Part shown: piece by piece, positions 10,769 to 19,643 of the stretch
Layout of the letters: each line of letters opens with the position of its first letter
Position numbering within the stretch: the stretch's first letter is position 1
Origin: Streptomyces sp. LBL
GTDB taxonomy: Bacteria > Actinomycetota > Actinomycetes > Streptomycetales > Streptomycetaceae
NCBI RefSeq assembly: GCF_029893585.1
Contig: NZ_JARXYX010000041.1
Location: 1-64,000, forward strand
Direction: 5' to 3'
DNA length: 64,000 nucleotides
The notes under the pieces: model-generated
Seen by the model: only the letters and a program-made list of their open reading frames with translations
The model's database searches: none
Told to the model about the DNA's origin: nothing
Position numbers and translations under genes: made by a program

Positions 10769-13700
10769 ATGACCAGCAACATCACCGAGGTCACCGATGC
10801 GGTCCCGGGGGACGACGAGCTGAGACAGCTCCTGGCCGGCTTGACGGCCGTGCGGGACGGTGACTTCGGCACCCGTCTCCCGGACGACGGGCAGGGCCTC
10901 ATGGGCGACATCGCCACCGTGTTCAACGGCATGGTGGACCAGTTGTCCGTGTTCACCTCCGAGGTCACGAGGGTGGCCCGCGAGGTCGGCACCGAGGGCA
11001 CCCTGGGCGGACAGGCGGAGGTGCCGGGGGTCTCGGGCACCTGGGCCGATCTCACGGACTCGGTCAACGCCATGGCGGGCAACCTGACCACACAGGTGCG
11101 CGACATCGCACAGGTCGCCACCGCGGTGGCGAAGGGTGACCTGTCGCAGAAGATCGACGTTCCCGCGCGGGGCGAGATCCTTCAGCTGAAGGAGACCGTC
11201 AACACGATGGTCGACCAGCTCTCCGCCTTTGCCGACGAGGTCACCCGCGTCGCCCGCGAGGTCGGCAGCGAGGGGCGCCTCGGCGGACAGGCGCAGGTGC
11301 CCGGGGTGGCCGGTGTCTGGCGGGACCTGACGGACTCCGTGAACCACATGGCGGGCAACCTCACGAGCCAGGTCCGCTCCATCGCCCAGGTGACGACGGC
11401 GGTGGCGAAGGGCGACCTCTCCCAGAAGATCACCGTCGACGCCCGCGGCGAGATCCTCGAACTCAAGAACACCATCAACACGATGGTCGACCAGCTCTCC
11501 GCCTTCGCCGACGAGGTCACCCGCGTCGCCCGCGAGGTCGGCACCGAAGGCCGACTCGGCGGACAGGCCGACGTCAAAGGGGTCAAGGGCACCTGGCGGG
11601 ACCTCACCGACTCGGTGAACTTCATGGCGGGCAACCTCACCGACCAGGTCCGCAACGTCGCCCAGGTGGCAACGGCGGTGGCGAAGGGCGACCTCTCCCA
11701 GAAGATCACCGTCGACGCCCGCGGCGAGATCCTCGAACTCAAGAACACCATCAACACGATGGTCGACCAGTTGTCGTCGTTCGCCGAGGAGGTCACCCGC
11801 GTCGCCCGCGAGGTCGGCACCGCCGGAAACCTCGGCGGACAGGCCCAGGTCCGGGGCGTCTCGGGCACCTGGAAGGACCTCACGGACAACGTCAACGTGA
11901 TGGCGTCGAACCTGACCGGGCAGGTCCGTTCCATCGCCCAGGTCGCCACCGCCGTGGCCCGGGGCGACCTGTCGCAGAAGATCACGGTCGAGGCCAAGGG
12001 CGAGGTGGCGGCCCTGGCGGACGTGATCAACACCATGGTCGACACCCTGTCCGCGTTCGCCGACGAGGTCACCCGCGTCGCCCGCGAGGTCGGCACCGAG
12101 GGACGACTGGGCGGACAGGCCCATGTGCCGAACGTGGCCGGCACCTGGAAGGACCTGACCGACAACGTCAACTCGATGGCGAACAACCTCACCGGCCAGG
12201 TGCGCAACATCGCGCTGGTGACCACCGCGGTGGCCAAGGGCGACCTGTCGAAGAAGATCGACGTGGACGCCCGCGGCGAGATCCTCGAACTCAAGACGAC
12301 GATCAACACGATGGTCGACCAGCTCTCCGCCTTCGCCGACGAGGTCACCCGCGTCGCCCGCGAGGTCGGCACCGAGGGACGACTGGGCGGACAGGCCGAG
12401 GTCGAGGGTGTCTCGGGCACCTGGAAGCGTCTGACCGAGAACGTGAACGAACTCGCGGGCAACCTGACCCGACAGGTGCGCGCGATCGCCGAGGTGGCGA
12501 GCGCCGTCGCCGAGGGCGACCTGACGCGCTCGATCAGGGTGGAGGCGTCCGGCGAGGTCGCCGAGCTCAAGGACAACATCAACTCCATGGTCGGGTCCCT
12601 GCGCGAGACCACCCGGGCCAACAAGGAGCAGGACTGGCTCAAGACGAACCTCGCCCGGATCACCGGCCTGATGCAGGGCCACCGCGACCTGCCCGTCGTG
12701 GCCGAGCTGATCATGGACGAGATGGTGCCGCTGGTGTCGGCCCAGTACGGCGCGTTCTACCTCGCGGAGGACGGGGACAACGGCCCCGAACTGCGGCTCG
12801 TCGGCTCCTACGGCCGCCCCGACGACGACACCCGGCCCACCCGGATCGCCTTCGGCCGCAGCCTGGTCGGGCAGGCGGCGCGCAGCCGCCGCGCCATCAC
12901 GGTGGACGAACTGCCGGCCGGCTACGTGGCCATCTCCTCGGGGCTCGGTCAGGTGGTGCCGAGCGCGCTCGTCCTGCTGCCCATCGTGGTCGAGGGCCAG
13001 GTCCTCGGCGTGATCGAGCTGGCCTCCGTCACAGCCTTCCATCAGATCCACCGGGACTTCCTGGAACAGCTGATGGAGACCATCGGCGTCAACCTGAACA
13101 CGATCGTGGCCAACGCCCGGACCGACGAGCTGCTGGGCGAGTCGCAACGCCTGACGGCCGAGCTCCAGGCCAGGTCGGCCGAGCTGCAGACGCAGCAGGA
13201 GGAACTGCAGCGCTCCAACGAGGAGCTGGAGGAGAAAGCCTCGCTTCTGGTGGCGCAGAACCAGGACATCGAGGCGAAGAACCTGCAGATCGAGCAGGCC
13301 CGGCAGGAACTGGAAGCCCGCGCTCAGCAGTTGTCGCTGGCCTCGAAGTACAAGTCGGAGTTCCTGGCGAACATGAGCCACGAGCTGCGCACTCCGCTCA
13401 ACAGTCTGCTGATCCTCGCCCAGCTGCTCGCCCAGAACCCCTCGCGCAACCTCACTCCGAAGCAGGTCGAGTACGCGGGCATCATCCACTCCGCGGGCTC
13501 GGACCTGCTCCAGCTGATCAACGACATCCTCGACCTGTCGAAGGTCGAGGCCGGAAAGATGGACGTCGCACCGGAGGTCGTCTCCCTGCGCCAGCTCATC
13601 GAGTACGTGGAGGCCACCTTCCGGCCGATGACGACGCAGAAGAGCCTGGACTTCGCGGTGACCACGGCGCCCGGCGCGCCGGCGGACCTGCTGACCGACG

Positions 13701-15049
13701 AGTCCCGCCTGCGCCAGGTGCTGCGCAACCTGCTGTCCAACGCGGTCAAGTTCACCGAACAGGGCACTGTGGATCTGCGCATCGAACCCGCTTCCGACGA
13801 CGAGGTGCCGAGCGGGGTGCTGCGCAGCAGCACCATCGTGGCCTTCCGTGTGAAGGACACGGGCATCGGCATCCCGGAGCAGCAACTGGAGACGATCTTC
13901 GGGGCGTTCCAGCAGGCAGACGGCACGACGAGCCGCAAGTACGGGGGTACCGGTCTCGGTCTGTCCATCACCCGGGAGATCGCCCATCTGCTCGGTGGCG
14001 CGGTCACGGTGGACAGCACCCCCGGCCAGGGCAGTACGTTCACGCTGTTCCTGCCGGTGGCCCGTCCCGACTTCGGGGAGCTGCTGGGCAGCGCCCGGTC
14101 CTTCGAGAAGGAGCCGGACACCCTGCTTTCCCTCGACGCCTCGGCCGCCCGGCTCCCGCTCGGCGGTGCGCCGGCCGGGACCGCGCAGCGCCGGCGGCGG
14201 CTGCTGGTGGTGGAGGAGCGCGCTCGCGGGCTGCTGACCCTGGTCGCCGAGAGCGTGGTCGCGGACGTGGCCCACGGCCGGGGCGGAAACGGCCCGGGGG
14301 CGGCCGTCGACGTCATCACCGCCGTCGGCGCCCAGGAGGCCGCGGGCGCCCTGGCCGACGAGCCGTGCCACTGCGTCGTACTCGAACTGGGCATGCCCGA
14401 CGGTGAGGCCTCCCGGTTCCTGGAGGCCCTGCGGGGCGACTCCGCGCTGGCGAGCGTCCCGGTGCTGGTGCACAGCGGGCATCGCGCCGACCTCGCCCTG
14501 GAGGAGGCGCTGCGATCCCGCGCGGAGGGCGGGACACTGGAGTTCCTGTCCAGCCTGGACGAACTGCGTGAACGCATCGCGCTGCACCTCTCGGCCGAGG
14601 AACCCGGGGACGTGTTGTCCCTGGTCCGCCCCGAGGAACCGCAGCAGCCGACGGCCCAGCCGGTCGACGACCTGTTCGCCGGCCGTACGGTGCTCGTCGT
14701 GGACGACGACGCGCGCAACCTCTTCGCGCTCAGCGGGATCCTCGAACTGCACGGATTCCGGGTGCTGCACGCCGACAACGGCCGCAAGGGCATCGAGACC
14801 CTGGTCGACAACCCGGACGTGGTCCTCGTCCTGATGGACGTGATGATGCCGGAGATGGACGGGTACACGGCCACGGCCGAGATCCGCGGGATGCCGCAGT
14901 ACGCCGAGTTGCCCATCATCGCCGTCACCGCGAAGGCGATGCCCGGCGACCGTGAGAAGTCCCTCGCCTCGGGGGCCAGTGACTACGTCACCAAGCCTGT
15001 GGACACCCAGGACCTGATGGATTGCGTCCGCCGGTGGTTGCTCGCATGA
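10769..15049 (+). CDS. Multi-HAMP hybrid sensor histidine kinase
   Basis: 1426 residues, no transmembrane segment, so cytoplasmic. Order: an N-terminal HAMP unit, six 92-residue HAMP repeats (about 80-630), a GAF domain (about 650-800), a coiled coil, HisKA with phospho-acceptor His871 in SHELRTP, HATPase with N (LLSNAVKF), G1 (DTGIGI) and G2 (GTGLGLSI) boxes, then two receiver domains. The second keeps Asp1357 (LMDVMMPEMDG). The first has Glu1206 (VLELGMPDG) where the phospho-Asp should be. The layout resembles group III (Nik1-type) osmosensing kinases. ATG at 10769 follows GAGGGG; GTG 10763 is an alternative. The next gene overlaps or nearly overlaps the stop, so they are likely co-transcribed. 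Confidence 0.93.
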   Translation: MTSNITEVTDAVPGDDELRQLLAGLTAVRDGDFGTRLPDDGQGLMGDIATVFNGMVDQLSVFTSEVTRVAREVGTEGTLGGQAEVPGVSGTWADLTDSVNAMAGNLTTQVRDIAQVATAVAKGDLSQKIDVPARGEILQLKETVNTMVDQLSAFADEVTRVAREVGSEGRLGGQAQVPGVAGVWRDLTDSVNHMAGNLTSQVRSIAQVTTAVAKGDLSQKITVDARGEILELKNTINTMVDQLSAFADEVTRVAREVGTEGRLGGQADVKGVKGTWRDLTDSVNFMAGNLTDQVRNVAQVATAVAKGDLSQKITVDARGEILELKNTINTMVDQLSSFAEEVTRVAREVGTAGNLGGQAQVRGVSGTWKDLTDNVNVMASNLTGQVRSIAQVATAVARGDLSQKITVEAKGEVAALADVINTMVDTLSAFADEVTRVAREVGTEGRLGGQAHVPNVAGTWKDLTDNVNSMANNLTGQVRNIALVTTAVAKGDLSKKIDVDARGEILELKTTINTMVDQLSAFADEVTRVAREVGTEGRLGGQAEVEGVSGTWKRLTENVNELAGNLTRQVRAIAEVASAVAEGDLTRSIRVEASGEVAELKDNINSMVGSLRETTRANKEQDWLKTNLARITGLMQGHRDLPVVAELIMDEMVPLVSAQYGAFYLAEDGDNGPELRLVGSYGRPDDDTRPTRIAFGRSLVGQAARSRRAITVDELPAGYVAISSGLGQVVPSALVLLPIVVEGQVLGVIELASVTAFHQIHRDFLEQLMETIGVNLNTIVANARTDELLGESQRLTAELQARSAELQTQQEELQRSNEELEEKASLLVAQNQDIEAKNLQIEQARQELEARAQQLSLASKYKSEFLANMSHELRTPLNSLLILAQLLAQNPSRNLTPKQVEYAGIIHSAGSDLLQLINDILDLSKVEAGKMDVAPEVVSLRQLIEYVEATFRPMTTQKSLDFAVTTAPGAPADLLTDESRLRQVLRNLLSNAVKFTEQGTVDLRIEPASDDEVPSGVLRSSTIVAFRVKDTGIGIPEQQLETIFGAFQQADGTTSRKYGGTGLGLSITREIAHLLGGAVTVDSTPGQGSTFTLFLPVARPDFGELLGSARSFEKEPDTLLSLDASAARLPLGGAPAGTAQRRRRLLVVEERARGLLTLVAESVVADVAHGRGGNGPGAAVDVITAVGAQEAAGALADEPCHCVVLELGMPDGEASRFLEALRGDSALASVPVLVHSGHRADLALEEALRSRAEGGTLEFLSSLDELRERIALHLSAEEPGDVLSLVRPEEPQQPTAQPVDDLFAGRTVLVVDDDARNLFALSGILELHGFRVLHADNGRKGIETLVDNPDVVLVLMDVMMPEMDGYTATAEIRGMPQYAELPIIAVTAKAMPGDREKSLASGASDYVTKPVDTQDLMDCVRRWLLA
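11006..12661 (+). repeat. Six in-register 276-bp tandem repeats encoding HAMP units
   Basis: The unit starts at GGCGGACAGGC and recurs at 11006, 11282, 11558, 11834, 12110 and 12386, exactly 276 bp (92 codons) each time. DNA identity is high over long blocks, for example around AFADEVTRVAREVG. Equal spacing and high identity point to duplication or gene conversion within the gene. Confidence 0.95.
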
Positions 15050-15099
15050 GGCCACCGAGCTCCGCGCATCCGCACGAGTACGAAGACGCGGAGGTATCC

Positions 15100-17436
15100 A
15101 TGGAAGCCGCCTCCCCCGTGGGCAGGCTGGCCGCGACCGTCGAGCGGCTGCGGCGCGAGGTCCTGGCCGCCCAGGCGGAGTCCGAGGGGCGTGCCCTGAT
15201 CGAACTCGCCAAGGGCATCCTGGTCGAGCGGCTGCAGTGCGGGCCCGCGCAGGCCGCCCGCCAGCTCACCGAGCTGGCCGAACAGGCCAAGGTCACGCCC
15301 CTGGAGTTCGCGGTCGAGGTGATCAACCAGGCCGCCCGGGACAAGATGTCCGAGGTCACCGAGGCCTTCCTCGCCGCCGCCTCGGGAGCCCCGGAACCGG
15401 AGGGCGAGTCCCCGGCGGTACGTCTGCGGGCCGCCGAGAGCGGTGCGCTGGCCGCGGACGACGCCCAGTCGGTCGCCGACTCGCTGTTACAGCAGGCTCT
15501 GCAGCCGCTCGGGGCGGTGGCCGTGGCCATCTGGGCGGCGGGCCCCGACGGGTCCCTCACCCTGGCGGGCAGCGCCGGCTTCTCCCCGGCCGAGGCGGCG
15601 CGCTGGCGCTATGTGCCGCCGGACGTGGCGACGGTGGCGCGGCGCGGCCTCACCGAGCGCGGGGGGCACTGGATCACGTCCCTCGCGCACACCGGGCTGC
15701 CCAGCATCGGCCGGCACCACCATCCGGACGGCGGCCGGGTCGCGCTGCCCGCCGGGACCGGCGGACGCGTCCACGGCGTCCTGGAGATCGCCTGGCCCAC
15801 GCCGCTGGCCCCCCAGCCGCAGCGGATCGTCCGCCAGGTGGAGGCCCTGGCCGAGCTGTGCGCGCACACCCTGGAGACGCACGCCCAGGCGCCCGGTTGC
15901 GGGCAGGACCCTCGGGTGCTGCCGGACGCGGCGGAGCTCATGGACCTGGCCGACGGGCTGCACGACCCCGCACTGGTCCTCGTGCCGCACCTCGACGACT
16001 CCGGCAACCTGGTGGACTTCCGCATCCAGCATGTGAACAGCCGGTTCCTCGATCCCGCGGGCCGGCCGCGCGCCGTCGTCAACGGTGCCCTGCTGCTGGA
16101 GGCCTACCCGATGGCCGCCGGGGAGAGCGAGCTCTTCCAGCGTGTCGAGCGGGTGTACGCGACGGGTGAGCCGTTCCGCGCGCGACGGATGAACCTCACC
16201 GCCCTGGTCGACCAGGTCCCGCTCTCGGCCGTCGCCGACATCAGCATCAGCCGGCACGGCAGCGGCCTCCTTCTGCTGTGGCGTATCGAGGACGAGGCCG
16301 CCCGGCTGGCCAGCCTGCTGCAGCACGCACAGCGGCTCGGCCGGATCGGCGGGTTCGAGGAGAACCTGCTCACCGCCGAGATCACCTGGAACGGTCAGCT
16401 CTTCGACCTGTACGGCCGCTCCTCGTCGGGCACCCCGGTGCCACTGGAGGAACTGCCCGCCCACGCCCACCCGGACGACACCGAGGCCATCCGCCGGTTC
16501 CTGCGCACGCTGCTGCACCGGCGGCGGCCCGCGTCCACGGCGTTCCGGCTGCAGCGGCCCGACGGGGTGACCCGGCACATCCGGGTCGTCGCCGAACCGG
16601 TGCTCGACACGGACGGCCGGTTGTTCGCCGTCCGCGGCGCCTACCAGGACATCTCGGCGCAGCACTGGACCGAGGTCGCGCTCGCGGCCACCCGGGACCA
16701 GCTCGCGCACACCGAACAGCAGGCCACCGAACGCAACCGGCTGACCCTGCAGTTGCAGCACGCCATCATGCCGCCCACGCAGGCGCCCCTGAAGGTCCCC
16801 GACCTCCAGGTGGGCGTCCGCTACCGGCCCGCGGAGACCGAGCAGCTCGTCGGCGGCGACTGGTACGACGCGGTGGTGCTCCCGTCGGGCATGGTGCTGG
16901 TGTGCGTCGGAGATGTGGCGGGCCACGGGATAGAGGCGGCCACCAGCATGGTCGTGCTGCGCAACGCGCTGCGCGGACTGGCCGTCACCGGTGCCGGGCC
17001 GGGCCAGCTGCTGGCGTGGCTGAACATCGTGGCGCACCACCTCACCGGTGCCGTCACCGCCACGGCGATCTGCGGCCTGTACGACCCCGAGCGGCACACC
17101 CTGCGCTGGGCCCGGGCGGGTCACCTCCCGCCCGTGCTGGTGCGTGGAGCGGAGGCCGCGCCGCTGCCCCTGGTGAAGGGGCTGCTGCTCGGTGCCGTTC
17201 CCGAGGCGGTCTATGAGGAGACCGAGATCCAACTGGCGTCCGGGGACACCTTGTTGATGTACACCGACGGCCTGATCGAGCGTCGGGACCGTTCCGTGGA
17301 GGAGTCGCTGGGCCACCTGCTGACCACCGCCCGTACGGCGCCCAAAGCACTCGACCAGCAGCTGGACCGTCTGCTCACCTACAGCAGGTCGGACACGGAC
17401 GACGACACGTGCCTCATCGGCATCCGGGTCGGCTGA
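15100..17436 (+). CDS. ANTAR-GAF/PAS-SpoIIE serine phosphatase (RsbU/RsbP-like)
   Basis: 778 residues. An ANTAR-like helical segment (about 10-70, ending TPLEFAVEVINQA), a GAF-like region (about 110-260), two PAS-like regions (about 285-400 and 420-545), then a PP2C/SpoIIE domain (about 560-775) with GGDWYDAV, GDVAGHGIEAA, YTDGLIERRD and DDDTCLIG metal-site motifs. Such phosphatases dephosphorylate STAS antagonists and free sigma-B-type factors. I use ATG 15100 because GGAGG lies five bases upstream; an earlier ATG at 15046 overlaps the kinase stop (ATGA). A TTA codon at 15487-15489 suggests bldA control. Confidence 0.88.
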   Translation: MEAASPVGRLAATVERLRREVLAAQAESEGRALIELAKGILVERLQCGPAQAARQLTELAEQAKVTPLEFAVEVINQAARDKMSEVTEAFLAAASGAPEPEGESPAVRLRAAESGALAADDAQSVADSLLQQALQPLGAVAVAIWAAGPDGSLTLAGSAGFSPAEAARWRYVPPDVATVARRGLTERGGHWITSLAHTGLPSIGRHHHPDGGRVALPAGTGGRVHGVLEIAWPTPLAPQPQRIVRQVEALAELCAHTLETHAQAPGCGQDPRVLPDAAELMDLADGLHDPALVLVPHLDDSGNLVDFRIQHVNSRFLDPAGRPRAVVNGALLLEAYPMAAGESELFQRVERVYATGEPFRARRMNLTALVDQVPLSAVADISISRHGSGLLLLWRIEDEAARLASLLQHAQRLGRIGGFEENLLTAEITWNGQLFDLYGRSSSGTPVPLEELPAHAHPDDTEAIRRFLRTLLHRRRPASTAFRLQRPDGVTRHIRVVAEPVLDTDGRLFAVRGAYQDISAQHWTEVALAATRDQLAHTEQQATERNRLTLQLQHAIMPPTQAPLKVPDLQVGVRYRPAETEQLVGGDWYDAVVLPSGMVLVCVGDVAGHGIEAATSMVVLRNALRGLAVTGAGPGQLLAWLNIVAHHLTGAVTATAICGLYDPERHTLRWARAGHLPPVLVRGAEAAPLPLVKGLLLGAVPEAVYEETEIQLASGDTLLMYTDGLIERRDRSVEESLGHLLTTARTAPKALDQQLDRLLTYSRSDTDDDTCLIGIRVG

Positions 17437-17466
17437 CGGTCCGGGCCCGACGGGACGGCGAAGGGA

Positions 17467-17799
17467 TCAGGAGGCCCGCAGATACGAGTCCCAGTGGGCC
17501 TCGGGCCACAGCTGTGCGGCGTGCCGCAGCACTGTGCGGGGCTGCCCGGTCAGCCCCGCCACCCACAGCCGCCCGCCGTTGTGGTCGGCGGCTCGCTGCA
17601 TGCCGTGGATCAGATAGAGGACCGCGCTGTCCGCGAAGACCACATGGCCCAGGTCCAGGGTGAGTTCGCGGACAGTGGCGGGCAGGTCGTCGACGGCGGA
17701 CTCGAGCCGCCGGCGGGATTCGCCGTCGATGTCGGTGTCGACCGTCAGCAGGGCCGCCGTAGCGTCTCGGCACAGTGTGACGTGTGCACCCCTCGTCAT
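17467..17799 (-). CDS. STAS-domain anti-sigma factor antagonist (RsbV-like)
   Basis: 110 residues, a single STAS domain: LTLDLGHVVFADSAVLYLI holds the probable phospho-serine, followed by GMQRAADHNGGRLWVAGL. In partner switching an unphosphorylated STAS protein binds the RsbW kinase and releases the sigma factor. The ATG at 17799 is preceded by GAGAGGGG. It is divergent from the next STAS gene, and both have sigma-B-like promoters in between. It converges on the ANTAR/SpoIIE phosphatase gene. Confidence 0.85.
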   Translation of the reverse strand: MTRGAHVTLCRDATAALLTVDTDIDGESRRRLESAVDDLPATVRELTLDLGHVVFADSAVLYLIHGMQRAADHNGGRLWVAGLTGQPRTVLRHAAQLWPEAHWDSYLRAS

Positions 17800-17907
17800 C
17801 GGGGCCCCTCTCGTCGGGGCGGGCCGGCCCGGTTGCCGGGCCGTGTGGGCTCCCCCCACCGTGTCACAGGTGTGGCGATGGGGCGACGGGGCCTTCGCAG
17901 CTCTCTC

Positions 17908-17934
17908 GCATACCGCGTGCATTCGGGGGTAAAC
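17908..17934. promoter_or_regulatory. Second overlapping divergent sigma-B-type promoter pair
   Basis: Minus strand: GTTT (17934-17931), 15 bases, CGGTAT (17915-17910), towards the STAS gene ending at 17467. Plus strand: GCAT (17908-17911), 15 bases, GGGTAA (17927-17932), towards the STAS gene at 18147. Each departs from GNNT-N14-16-GGGTAY by one base. The geometry is the same as at 10521-10547. Confidence 0.5.
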
Positions 17935-18087
17935 GCGTCCCGCGGTGGCATACGACGACCGGAGGCGGGAGGACGCTCGAGATGAGATGCGGCAGGCGCG
18001 GGACGTGGCACGGACCTGCGAAGAAGGCCGCCCGGCGCCCGCCGGACCGATGAGAGTTTGATCACGGGACACCGCCGGAGCCGATGC

Positions 18088-18112
18088 GCATCGAAGTCGA
18101 CCACAGGGGTAA
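18088..18112 (+). promoter_or_regulatory. Candidate sigma-B-type promoter close to the second STAS gene
   Basis: GCAT (18088-18091), 15 bases, GGGTAA (18107-18112); one mismatch in the last base. A transcript from here would have a leader of about 28 bases before GTG 18147. Confidence 0.4.
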
Positions 18113-18146
18113 CCAGCCCTGCCGTAAGCATTTTGTGGAGGTACTT

Positions 18147-18557
18147 GTGTCCATTGCCCAGAACCCCTTGGCCGTCGAGGTCACCCTGCCCCGGGAGGAC
18201 GTCGCCCTGATCGCGGTCGAGGGCTACTTGGACGTAGACACCGCAACGGAGTTCCAGCACCATCTGGCCAACCAGCTCCACCACGGCCGACGGCACTTCC
18301 TGATCGACATGTCGGCCGTCCCGTTCATGGACTCGTCCGGGATGAACATCATCGTGCGGGTGTACCAGCAGGCCCGCGGCATCCCGGGCAGCGTGCACAT
18401 CATCTCGCCCACCCCGGCGGTGCGGCGGATCCTGGACCTGACGGGCGTGAGCATCACGGTGCCGGTGTCGGACAGCCTCGACGAGGCGCTCTCCCTGGTC
18501 GACACGCACCAGGACGGCCAGGTCGAACAGGCCGCGCAGGACGGGCAACAGGCCTGA
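18147..18557 (+). CDS. STAS-domain anti-sigma factor antagonist (BldG/RsbV-like)
   Basis: 136 residues. One STAS domain: LIAVEGYLDVDTATEFQHHL, then FLIDMSAVPFMDSSGMNII with the conserved Ser of the DSSG motif, the usual phosphorylation site. GTG 18147 has GGAGG five bases upstream; an upstream ATG in frame at 18084 lies inside promoter-like sequence and was rejected. Likely targets are RsbW-type kinases such as those at 9250-9684 or 30645-31088. A short acidic Gln-rich tail (DGQVEQAAQDGQQ) ends the protein. Confidence 0.9.
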   Translation: MSIAQNPLAVEVTLPREDVALIAVEGYLDVDTATEFQHHLANQLHHGRRHFLIDMSAVPFMDSSGMNIIVRVYQQARGIPGSVHIISPTPAVRRILDLTGVSITVPVSDSLDEALSLVDTHQDGQVEQAAQDGQQA

Positions 18558-18743
18558 TCCGGCAGGCAGTTCACGGACCGTCAACGGGCGTTCCGCCCCA
18601 CCTGACCGCTTGTCCGGGACGAGGTGTCGTACGAGGTCGGGCCATGGCTACAGTGGTCGACCGGCAGGGTCACCACGCCGTCTCGCTGCCTCCAGCGGGC
18701 CGCTGCGACAAGACCTGGATGAGGACGCTGAGGAGTTTTGCAG

Positions 18744-19643
18744 GTGCCGGAGCACGACACAGCAGGGCAGCACGCATCGCCGGCACAGGAGGTCGGGGAG
18801 TTCCTGCGCCGCCGCGGAGAACTGATCGCCCAGAGATGGGCCGACGAACCCCTCTTCCGTACGGTGTTCATCGTCTCGCGGGACGAGGCGGTGGAAGCCG
18901 GCAAGATCGTCGTCGACGCGCTCGCCCAGGTCGCCGACACGGGCCAGGTGCACGATCCGGACGCCGCCGGGTTCACCGTGGTGCGCGAGCAGCTGTCGCG
19001 GATGGGCGCGGCCCGTTCCCGGGCCGGCTTCACCACGGCGCAGGTGTCGAACGACGTGAACGCGCTGCGTCCGCCGGTCGAGAACCTGCTGCTCGCCGAC
19101 CTCCCGGAGGAGGAGGCCGACCGGGTCCGGGAGTGCACCACGGCGCTGACCGTGCTGATGGGTACCCTGCGGCTGGTCGTACTGGAGACGGCGCTGAGCG
19201 ACGGGCAGGCGCTGATCGAGCGGCAGCGGCTGCAGTTGATGGAAGTGGCCACGCCGATCATCAAGCTGTGGGACGGCATCGTGGCGGTGCCGCTGATCGG
19301 GACGCTCGACAGCGCCCGCAGCCAGGCGGTCATGGAGTCGCTGCTGGAGGCCGTCGTCGACCAGCATGCCCGGTTCGCGATCCTGGACATCACCGGCGTG
19401 CCGACGGTGGACTCCCTGGTGGCCCAGCATCTGATGAAGACGGTCGAGGCCACCCGGCTGGTGGGTGCGGAGTGCGTCGTCTCCGGGATCCGTCCGGCGA
19501 TCGCGCAGACCATCGTGCACCTGGGCCTGGACCTGGGCACGGTGATCACCCGGTCGAGCCTTGCCGACGCCCTCGCCTACGCCCTGCACCAGTTGGGGGC
19601 CGGCATCGTCAACGCGACGCCCGGCGGTGCGGTGTCGCGGTGA
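18744..19643 (+). CDS. RsbR-like stressosome protein (N-terminal sensor plus STAS)
   Basis: 299 residues. An all-helical N-terminal domain (about 10-160) without recognised ligand residues, then an RsbR-type STAS domain (about 175-290): MEVATPIIKLWDGIVAVPLI and LDITGVPTVDSLVAQHLM. RsbR paralogues form the stressosome shell with RsbS and sense stress through the N-terminal domain. GTG 18744 is preferred because AGGAG lies about nine bases upstream; TTG 18738 is an alternative. The stop overlaps the RsbS-like start (GTGA), marking one operon. Confidence 0.88.
   Translation: MPEHDTAGQHASPAQEVGEFLRRRGELIAQRWADEPLFRTVFIVSRDEAVEAGKIVVDALAQVADTGQVHDPDAAGFTVVREQLSRMGAARSRAGFTTAQVSNDVNALRPPVENLLLADLPEEEADRVRECTTALTVLMGTLRLVVLETALSDGQALIERQRLQLMEVATPIIKLWDGIVAVPLIGTLDSARSQAVMESLLEAVVDQHARFAILDITGVPTVDSLVAQHLMKTVEATRLVGAECVVSGIRPAIAQTIVHLGLDLGTVITRSSLADALAYALHQLGAGIVNATPGGAVSR

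Noticed and set aside
10619..15055. A 1478-codon open frame on the minus strand opposite the hybrid kinase
   Set aside because: It mirrors the GC-rich third positions of the kinase gene, has no domain, and repeats with the 276-bp units. The plus-strand protein has clear motifs throughout.
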